7,797 nt of DNA. Origin: DASYSA01 sp036003885. GTDB taxonomy: Bacteria > Acidobacteriota > Blastocatellia > UBA7656. Below are positions 1-6,300 of this stretch, piece by piece. The notes under the pieces are model-generated. The model saw nothing but the letters and a program-made list of their open reading frames with translations, was not told the origin of the DNA and did not search any database. A program made the translations under genes and the position numbers. The stretch is taken from NCBI GenBank assembly GCA_036003885.1, contig DASYSA010000328.1:1-7797 (forward strand), given 5' to 3'. Each line of letters begins with the position of its first letter. Within the stretch, counting starts at the first letter, position 1.

Positions 1-1
1 C

Positions 2-40
2 TATGCCGTTCGAAAGGGAATTATTCGAATCGACGACTGA
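2..40 (+). CDS. possible 3' end of an upstream gene (partial)
   Basis: One forward frame reads twelve codons (YAVRKGIIRIDD) and ends at TGA 38-40, eight bases before the inverted-repeat element begins. The other two repeat elements in this window also begin at a stop codon, so a gene ending here would fit that pattern. The fragment is too short to name or verify. A second frame, opening at an ATG at position 3, gives a 38-codon ORF running into the repeat and is an alternative, less likely reading. Confidence 0.25.
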   Translation, partial: YAVRKGIIRIDD

Positions 41-47
41 GGGAGAA

Positions 48-165
48 ACGTTTTACGTTTTACGTTTTACGTTTTACGTTGGCGTTAGTGGCTTCGCTGA
101 GATGGAACAGACAGCGTAGACTTCGAACGCAAAACGTAAAACGTAAAACCCAAAACGTAAAACGC
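48..165. repeat. inverted repeat element 1, ACGTTTT heptamer arms
   Basis: The left arm (48-80) is four perfect tandem copies of ACGTTTT plus ACGTT. The right arm (126-165) is about five and a half copies of the complementary heptamer AACGTAA with a few substitutions (AACGCAA, AACCCAA). Without gaps, 30 of 33 positions of 48-80 pair with 126-158. The 45-base loop (81-125) contains a small CGCTG/CAGCG stem (95-99 with 112-116) and does not resemble the cores of elements 2 and 3, although its arms resemble those of element 3. It lies immediately upstream of the operon promoter. The short heptamer unit recalls the short tandemly repeated (STRR) heptamers described in cyanobacteria, but no relationship is claimed. 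Confidence 0.85.
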
Positions 166-171
166 ACATCC

Positions 172-201
172 TTGACAACTTCCGCTGGCGCGTGCTACAA
201 A
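172..201 (+). promoter_or_regulatory. sigma70-like promoter for the bc operon
   Basis: A perfect -35 hexamer TTGACA (172-177) is followed after 18 bases by TACAAA (196-201), preceded by TG one base upstream (193-194), which gives an extended -10 (TGcTACAAA). Transcription would start near 208 and leave a 5' leader of about 185 nt before the Rieske start codon. It is the best promoter match seen upstream of the cluster and lies just downstream of repeat element 1. Function is inferred from sequence only. Confidence 0.6.
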
Positions 202-310
202 ACTGTCAATTCATTATACGAGCAGTCAATAGTTTCTAATGCGGTTTGCAGTCGTAGCGGGTATGTACCAATGAACAGCGTGGGATTCAATTCATACAGT
301 ATAGGTCCAA

Positions 311-329
311 GAGGCGCGTCCGGCGCCTC
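311..329 (+). other. GC-rich hairpin in the operon leader
   Basis: GAGGCGC (311-317) and GCGCCTC (323-329) form a perfect 7-bp stem around the 5-base loop GTCCG, 63 nt before the Rieske start. No U-run follows directly, so it is not a canonical terminator. CCTCCGG just after/within it (326-332) recurs at 384-390 next to the ribosome binding site, which leaves room for alternative pairing with GGAG (379-382). The rest of the 166-392 spacer shows no ORF or RNA gene that I recognise. Confidence 0.45.
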
Positions 330-392
330 CGGTCTGGGGTTCTGTTTTCATCGTCTCTCGTCGATCAGAGGCAGTCATGGAGACCTCCGGCA

Positions 393-1046
393 ATGGATAC
401 CGTCCAGGATACGAACCAGAAACTCGAGGGTGAGGAAAAGAAGCCCACAGTAACGCCCGCGGCGCCCAAAACACCAGCCGCAGACAAACCAGCTAAAGCC
501 GCTCCTCCCATCGGTACATCCGCAGGCGCGAAGACCAAGACCGTTGCAAGCGAACCGCCGCCCGATCTGATTAACACGATGCGCAGACGCGTCGCCTGGA
601 CAGCCGTAGGTGCATTCTTAGTCACCTGCTTCCTGATGTTTTTGCGCTTCTTTCTTCCCCGGACCCTGTTCGAACCCCCAACCAGCTTCCGGGTTGGTTA
701 CCCATCCGACTTCGGATTCGGGGTCGACACCAAGTTCCAACAGCAATACCGTATTTGGGTCGTGCGAAATGCGGAAAGACTATTCGTCATCTTTGCTCGC
801 TGCACACACCTCGGCTGCACACCCGACTGGAAACCCAGCGAAAACAAATTCAAGTGTCCTTGCCACGGGAGCGGGTACACCAGCGAAGGGATAAACTTCG
901 AAGGTCCCGCGCCCCGACCGATGGACCGCGCCCACGTTGAGATCGATCCCTCGGGCCAGATAGTAGTCGACACCTCTCGTCTCTACGACTGGCCGAAAGG
1001 CGGAGAGAATAAGTTCAACAAGGATGGCGCGTTCGTTCGGGTGTAG
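393..1046 (+). CDS. qcrA: Rieske [2Fe-2S] iron-sulfur subunit of bc-type complex
   Basis: This is the high-potential iron-sulfur subunit that takes one electron from quinol at the Qo site and passes it to the cytochrome c subunit on the periplasmic side. It has 217 residues: a Pro/Ala/Lys-rich, probably disordered N-terminal tail (1-60), one membrane helix (about 67-89) and a Rieske domain (about 95-195). Both cluster motifs are intact: CTHLGC (C137, H139) and CPCHGS (C155, H158) supply the four ligands, and C142 and C157 the expected disulfide. Arginines 64-66 directly before the helix fit the Tat-dependent insertion typical of Rieske proteins. GGAGA (379-383) precedes the ATG and supports this start; M63 is a possible but poorly supported internal start that would remove the tail. 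It is the first gene of the cluster, 109 bp before cytochrome b. Family assignment is firm; the symbol follows Firmicutes qcrABC usage. Confidence 0.95.
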   Translation: MDTVQDTNQKLEGEEKKPTVTPAAPKTPAADKPAKAAPPIGTSAGAKTKTVASEPPPDLINTMRRRVAWTAVGAFLVTCFLMFLRFFLPRTLFEPPTSFRVGYPSDFGFGVDTKFQQQYRIWVVRNAERLFVIFARCTHLGCTPDWKPSENKFKCPCHGSGYTSEGINFEGPAPRPMDRAHVEIDPSGQIVVDTSRLYDWPKGGENKFNKDGAFVRV

Positions 1047-1062
1047 GTTGCGCTCGGCAACC
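1046..1062 (+). other. hairpin at the Rieske stop codon
   Basis: GGTTGC (1046-1051) pairs perfectly with GCAACC (1057-1062) around GCTCG, starting at the last base of the TAG stop. A second small stem, CACGC/GCGTG (1097-1101 with 1107-1111), follows with only TTTC after it. Neither has the U-tract of an intrinsic terminator, so transcription probably continues into cytochrome b. A role in mRNA processing or stability is possible but unproven. Confidence 0.35.
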
Positions 1063-1155
1063 GGCACGGTCTCTCCACCTTGAACCCTGACCCTGCCACG
1101 CAGAGCGCGTGTTTCGTCCTTCGTTTTCGGCGACGAGCCCCTTTAGGAGATAGTC

Positions 1156-2124
1156 ATGGAACCTGAAAAGCCTGAGCAACCCGATCAGCAGGACCAGAAG
1201 CTGGTGAAGAGCGAAGGCCGCGGCCAGAAGGCGCGTGCGAAGATAAAGGAAGACCTGGAGCTCCTCAAACAGAAGGCGAGCAAAGAGAGCATTAAAGGCG
1301 AGATCGAAAACCTCAAGGAGCCTACCCGGACTCAGATCTACAAGTCCATGTTCAGGGTGAAGCACGAGCCGACCCCGCGCAGCCGTTCGCTCGGCGTGCT
1401 CACCAACGTCTTCCTGCATCTTCACCCGGCAAAGATCAATCGTGACGCGGTTCGCTTCAGTTATACGTGGGGAATGGGTGGAATCACGTTCTACCTGTTT
1501 ATCGTGCTGACCTTCACCGGCGTGCTGTTGATGTTTTACTACCACCCGAGCAAGGGCCAGGCATTTCAGGACATCCTTTATCTGGAGAACGATGTCCCGT
1601 TCGGAAAGCTCCTTCGCAACATGCACCGATGGGGCGCACACCTCATGGTAATAACCACCTGGCTCCACATGTTCCGCGTGGTGCTGACCGGTTCTTACAA
1701 AACGCCGCGCGAGTTCAACTGGAGCGTCGGCGTTTTGCTTCTGGTGCTCACCCTGCTGTTGAGCTTCACCGGGTACCTGCTGCCTGACGATCAGTTGGGT
1801 TTCTGGGCGGTGACGGTGGGGACCAACATGGCGCGAGCGACCCCGATGCTGGGACACGAAGGGCCGTTCGGGGCGCAACTTTCGATGACGCCCTACAATG
1901 ACGTGCGCTTCGCCCTGTTGGGTGGGTCAATAGTCGATGCGAACGCGCTGTTGCGCAGCTACATCTGGCACTGCATAGCAATACCGGTGATCGTGAGCGT
2001 GCTGTTGGCTGTGCACTTCTGGAGGGTGCGCAAGGATGGTGGTATTTCCGGTCCGGCTCCTGTTCAACTCGAGTCAGAGATGAAGGCGGCAGGGGCGCGG
2101 GCCGTCAAGTCACAGGTGAAGTAA
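1156..2124 (+). CDS. qcrB: cytochrome b, N-terminal (b6-like) subunit
   Basis: This is the diheme cytochrome b subunit, a membrane protein that carries electrons from the Qo to the Qi site. It has 322 residues. A long hydrophilic, Lys/Glu-rich extension (1-95) precedes four membrane helices (about 105-128, 155-178, 189-209, 268-290). Heme ligands are H157 and H171 on the second helix and H272 and H287 on the fourth. The 15-residue step of the latter pair is the b6f-type spacing (14 in mitochondrial-type cytochrome b). The segment GYLLPDDQLGFWAV (206-219) matches the Qo region of b6 proteins. The residue aligned by eye with the b6 cysteine that binds heme ci is Gly (G106, before MGG), so a covalent ci heme is not expected. 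AGGAG (1145-1149) lies 6 bases before the ATG. The stop codon is followed after no gap by repeat element 2, and subunit IV comes next. Confidence 0.93.
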   Translation: MEPEKPEQPDQQDQKLVKSEGRGQKARAKIKEDLELLKQKASKESIKGEIENLKEPTRTQIYKSMFRVKHEPTPRSRSLGVLTNVFLHLHPAKINRDAVRFSYTWGMGGITFYLFIVLTFTGVLLMFYYHPSKGQAFQDILYLENDVPFGKLLRNMHRWGAHLMVITTWLHMFRVVLTGSYKTPREFNWSVGVLLLVLTLLLSFTGYLLPDDQLGFWAVTVGTNMARATPMLGHEGPFGAQLSMTPYNDVRFALLGGSIVDANALLRSYIWHCIAIPVIVSVLLAVHFWRVRKDGGISGPAPVQLESEMKAAGARAVKSQVK

Positions 2125-2231
2125 CGTTGCTCGTTTCTAGGTCCTCGTTTCTCTTCAGGTTCCTGAAGTTGGAAGTGTAATCGGAGACTCGAAGCGCAGA
2201 ACGAGAAACGAGGAACTAGAAACGAGCAACG
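2125..2231. repeat. inverted repeat element 2, between the cytochrome b halves
   Basis: The left arm 2125-2152 and right arm 2204-2231 are complementary at 27 of 28 positions, and the outer base pair sits directly after the TAA stop of cytochrome b. The arm unit is CTCGTTTCT-like, unlike the ACGTTTT arms of elements 1 and 3. The interior includes a perfect 7-bp palindrome CTTCAGG-TT-CCTGAAG (2153-2168). The core 2155-2200 aligns without gaps to 3235-3280 of element 3 at 36 of 46 positions. Only eight bases separate the element from the GGGAGG ribosome binding site of the next gene. As RNA it would form a long, very stable stem inside the operon transcript. No target-site duplication is evident. 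Confidence 0.9.
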
Positions 2232-2249
2232 ATTTCCTCGGGAGGCCTT

Positions 2250-3203
2250 ATGGATTGGGTTCAGCTTTGGCAGATCGCTTCGGCTCCGGATAACGTGCCG
2301 ATTGTGGCGATGCTCTTCTTGGTTCCCTTCTTTACCTGGCTCGGGTTCCGGCAAGCCTTCGCCAACGACCGCTTGATCGCGCAGCTCGAAGCGGACCCTA
2401 AGCTGGCAAAGACGCACCATCGCAAGACCTGGCCCTGGAAGCCTCATTGGGCTCGCGAGCTGCACGTGTGGCCCTACCTGCTGCGCGTAGAGTTCCTTGC
2501 GACGATCATCGTTACGGTGGTCCTCTTCGTCTGGTCGATCACTTTGAACGCTCCGCTGGAGGAGCCCTCGAATCCGAATTTGACAATGAATCCGTCGAAG
2601 GCGCCCTGGTACTTTCTCGGCTTACAGGAGATGCTGGTCTATTTTGATCCGTGGATTGCGGGCGTAGTCATGCCTTCGCTGATGCTCGTCGGATTGATGG
2701 CTTTCCCCTATGTCGATTCGAATCCTCTCGGGGTCGGCTACTACACCTGGAGGCAGCGCAAGATTGCCATTGGGTCCTTCCTGTTTGGGTTCGTTACGTG
2801 GATCGCGCTGATCTTTATCGGCACATTCATACGAGGGCCGGGATGGGTGTGGTTCTGGCCGGGCAAGACATGGGACCACAACACTGTACCCTACGAGGTG
2901 AACCGCGACCTTCCTGACATAGTTGCGGGCTGGGGGCTGAGCTTCGTTGGAACGCAGCCGTGGAAGGGTATATTCGGCGCGATCGCCGTCGGACTGTTTT
3001 TCGCGATAGCAGGTTTTCTGACCCACCAGCTTATACTGCACAGCAAGTTTGAAAAGAAGATATTCGAGCGCACGTCTCTCTTGCAGTACATGGTGTTCCA
3101 GTTCTTCGCAATAACAATTCTGTGGGCGCTGCCCGCAAAGCTGCTCATCAGGCAGATTTTTCGAATCAAGTACGTGATGGTGACACCCTGGTTCAACATA
3201 TGA
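2250..3203 (+). CDS. cytochrome b C-terminal (subunit IV-like) subunit
   Basis: This is the second half of the split cytochrome b; it completes the Qo pocket. It has 317 residues, against about 160 in plastid subunit IV. Hydrophobic segments lie at about 15-33, 78-97, 136-153, 172-194, 239-262 and 279-300, so it probably has extra helices beyond the usual three. The Qo motif PEWY reads APWY here (118-121, within NPSKAPWYFLGLQEML), so the usual Glu is absent; E127 lies shortly downstream. The DPWIAGVVMPSL stretch (133-144) after the motif fits the family. Start: GGGAGG (2240-2245) stands 4 bases before the ATG, a slightly short spacing, right after repeat element 2. The TGA stop overlaps the first base of repeat element 3. 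It corresponds to the N-terminal part of Firmicutes QcrC, without the fused cytochrome. Confidence 0.93.
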   Translation: MDWVQLWQIASAPDNVPIVAMLFLVPFFTWLGFRQAFANDRLIAQLEADPKLAKTHHRKTWPWKPHWARELHVWPYLLRVEFLATIIVTVVLFVWSITLNAPLEEPSNPNLTMNPSKAPWYFLGLQEMLVYFDPWIAGVVMPSLMLVGLMAFPYVDSNPLGVGYYTWRQRKIAIGSFLFGFVTWIALIFIGTFIRGPGWVWFWPGKTWDHNTVPYEVNRDLPDIVAGWGLSFVGTQPWKGIFGAIAVGLFFAIAGFLTHQLILHSKFEKKIFERTSLLQYMVFQFFAITILWALPAKLLIRQIFRIKYVMVTPWFNI

Positions 3204-3312
3204 CGTTTTACGTTTTACGTTTAGCGTTTTGCGTTCAGGTTTCTGAAGTTCGAAGGACAACCAGAGACTCCAACCACAGAACGCAAAACTCAAAACGTAA
3301 AACCCGAAACGA
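3203..3312. repeat. inverted repeat element 3, between subunit IV and cytochrome c
   Basis: The left arm (3203-3234) begins in the subunit IV stop codon with two ACGTTTT units followed by degenerate copies. The right arm (3281-3312) is complementary at about 26 of 32 positions. The 46-base core 3235-3280 is homologous to that of element 2 (36/46 identical, no gaps, same orientation) and keeps the small inner stem (TTCAG/CTGAA) and the motif AGACTC. The arms resemble element 1, whereas the core resembles element 2, so this element links the three. It ends about ten bases before the GGAGGA ribosome binding site of the cytochrome c gene. Confidence 0.88.
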
Positions 3313-3333
3313 ACTAGTCTCCGGAGGATTAAG

Positions 3334-6300
3334 ATGGCTGACACGGTCGAGAGCCAGCAGTTGGAGAAGAGAGTAGATACTCCTGAGCCGGACCCGATTG
3401 CCGACCACTCGTTGAGCAGTCTCCTGCTGATCTTTTCGCTTTTATTGATAGGCACGTTGGTCTGGTCGCTGTATGACGAAGTCTTCGGCCAGCGGCCGTG
3501 GAAGACCTACCAGAGCAGCTTCGTCGATCTCTACACTGAAAAGCTCAATAACGAGCTCGATCCCGCCAGGGAGCGCGTCGCAAAGGTCATGGCATCGCCA
3601 GAGTATCAGAAACTCGACGAGGCTTATAAAGATGCCGTCGCTGCCGCCGATAGCCGGCTCAAAGAGATTGCTGGTGAAACTGCCGCTGTAGATCAAAAGG
3701 TCTCTGATATCACGGAACCTTTCCAGAACGCCCGCGCCTGGATTGCCGCCAAGACATATGAACTTGAAACCAAGGCAATGGACGACCGAGCCGGAGTAAG
3801 ACACCAGATCGAGGAGAGGAAGAAAGAGAAGATCAAAATAACGTTCCACACGGCGGAGGGAAACACACAGGAACAGTCGTTGGACTTCAATGAGCTTCAG
3901 GATCTCTACAACAAGCTGTCGGAGGAGAAGGCCAGTCTGGTCGCCGAGCAGGTTCAATTGTCGAAACCGCAGGGTGATGCACAAAAGAAACTCAACGACT
4001 ACCTTCAGGACAGTGTTGGCGGACTAACAGGGCAGCAGGTTCAGGGCCTGATCGACAAGATGAACCGATTCGAGTACTCCATCAAACAGATTCACGTAAC
4101 CAAAGGCGATCTGGTTGATCGATGTGAGTCATGCCACCTGGGCGCGCGCGAGCCTTTGAAGCTGACCGCCGAGGATATGGGAGGCGAGACGGCATTTGTC
4201 TCGCATCCCGACCAGGAACTGCTGAAGGTCCACGACCCGGAGCAGTTCGGTTGCTCGACCTGTCACGGGGGCAATGGGCGCGGCACAACCTCGGTTGAAA
4301 AGGCGCACGGCCGCTACAAGCACTGGCTCTGGCCGCTGTACTATAAGGAAAACATTCAGGCCGGCTGCAACCAGTGCCATAACAAGGATCGCGTAACGCC
4401 GATGGCCGATGTCCTGAACAACGGCAAGAACCTTTTTCAGATCAAAGGCTGCACCGGCTGCCACCGCTATGAAGGCTTCGACCGCGAGTCTGAAGGCATC
4501 GCCGGCGCCTTCCAGGAGATCAAGCTGCTCGATATGCAGCGCAAAGAGTACATGCTGGCGGTTAACGACATCAGGGACGGGTCGGGCGACGCCAGAGCCC
4601 GTAAACTGGTCGCCAACTCTGACAACCTGAGTGTGAATCAGTTGGCCGCCTCGGTCATGCAGACCGTCAGCCACATCGATGCGCGTATCGACGAGCTTAG
4701 AATCCAGTCCAGGCACCTTCTGCAGGACCAGAAGAAAGTCGGTCCCAATCTGAAGGAGATCAAAGCCAAGCTCCAGAAGGATTGGATTCCGGCATGGCTG
4801 CGAGATCCGCAAGCCTTCAGGCCCGGAACCAAGATGCCAAGCTTCCGCCTTGAAGATGAAGAGATCCAGGCCATCTCGGCATTCCTGTGGCAGTCCGCCA
4901 TTGATGAAAAAGCTCCGGCCCAACCACAGGGCGACGCAAATCGGGGCAAAGAGTTGTTCAAGGTCACGGGCTGCCTTGGGTGTCACTCAATCGATGGCAA
5001 GGCGATCGATCTGGGAGATCAGCCCGTCGGAGGGCATTTTGCCGCCAATCTCTCTCGAGTGGGTGAGAAGGCCAACTACGAGTACATTGTTCGATGGGTA
5101 CACAATCCCCGCCAGCGGCTCGCCCCCTATTCGCCCACAGCCAAACGCGACCTCACCAGGGATGACTACTCGAAGAAGAGCCTGCCGTTTCTGTTCGACG
5201 ACGAGCACACATCCAGTCCAATCGATGGAAGCGAGATCCAGGTCCAGAACATGACGGTGATGCCGAACTTCCGTCTTTCGGACCAGGATGCGCGCGACAT
5301 AGCGACCTTCCTGATCGGCCGCAAACTCCGCGAGCCTCGTTATCCCGACGCTTCATTTATGGACAACCAGTCGCTCAAATCGAGGGGCGAACAGTTGGTC
5401 AAGAACTATGGCTGCGCCGGCTGTCACGAGATCAAGGGCCTGGAGGAGGAGCAGCGAATCGGCACCGAGTTGACGCCCGAAGGAAGCAAACCCATTGAGC
5501 GACTCGACTTCGCGTTGCTCACCGAAGCAGCCAAGAAGGGCGAGGATCCGTTCACCGGCGAGGAAGAGAAACGCGGATCGTGGTACGACCACAAGGGGTT
5601 CTTCGAACATAAGCTCAAGAGCCCCGGCGTATACGATAAGGGTAAGGAGAGGCCTCCCGAGGAGCGCCTTCGCATGCCGAATATCTATCTCGAAGACGCG
5701 GATATCACGGCGCTGACGACCTTCCTGCTGGGCAGTGTGACCTCCGGGCTTCCAGAGTCGCTGCGCTTCAATCCGGTTGGCCAGAAGAAGCAGGTCCAGG
5801 ACGGCGGGTGGGTGATCCAAAAGTACAACTGCATGGGCTGCCATAACGTGATGGTGGGTCAGGATTCAGTGTTGATGGGGCTCGAGCTGTATCAAAGCGC
5901 GGACGGAAAGGAACAGTTGCCGCCGCGGCTCACCAGCGAAGGCGCGCGGGTGGATCCAAATTGGCTGTTGCGTTTCCTGAAGGATCCATCGCTGAGCTCG
6001 GGCGGGGCCAGTGAGCAAGCCGCCGCCAAACTCGCGCAGCATCTCACCGGAGGCGGACCTGCGGCTGCAAGCGGCGAGGCCTCGCTTGGGAAGCAACCAG
6101 GGCTCAATCGCAACGGCGTTCGCTCATACTTGAAAGTGCGTATGCCCACTTTCAACTTCTCTCCCAACGAAGTGCAGGCGCTGGTGAACTTCTTCATGGG
6201 ATCGTCGGACCAAAAGATGCCATATCTCCCGGAGAGGCTCGACCCGTTGACTCCTGATGAGCAGGTGATGGCAAGGGCCATCTTCACTTCGAAAGCTGCG

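Noticed and set aside
48..165. CRISPR array
   Set aside because: The units are 7-bp tandem copies without spacers, arranged as two opposed arms, so they are not CRISPR repeats.
1..453. Open forward frame across the first repeat into the Rieske gene
   Set aside because: It is built mostly of repeat-encoded low-complexity residues, crosses the promoter and overlaps the well-supported Rieske gene in another frame.
1015..1878. 287-codon reverse-strand ORF opposite cytochrome b
   Set aside because: It is antisense to a clear gene, its His/Arg/Gln-rich composition is typical of a shadow frame, and no motif is recognised.
2125..3312. Intrinsic terminators or insertion sequences at elements 2 and 3
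   Set aside because: The stems are followed by no U-tract, sit inside an obligate operon, contain no transposase, and have no clear target-site duplications. A non-autonomous mobile origin stays possible.
2622..3455. 277-codon reverse-strand ORF spanning subunit IV and repeat element 3
   Set aside because: It is antisense, passes through the repeat and overlaps two well-supported genes.
4129..4986. 285-codon reverse-strand ORF opposite the octaheme cytochrome
   Set aside because: It lies wholly antisense to heme-motif-bearing sequence; no recognisable domain or convincing ribosome binding site.
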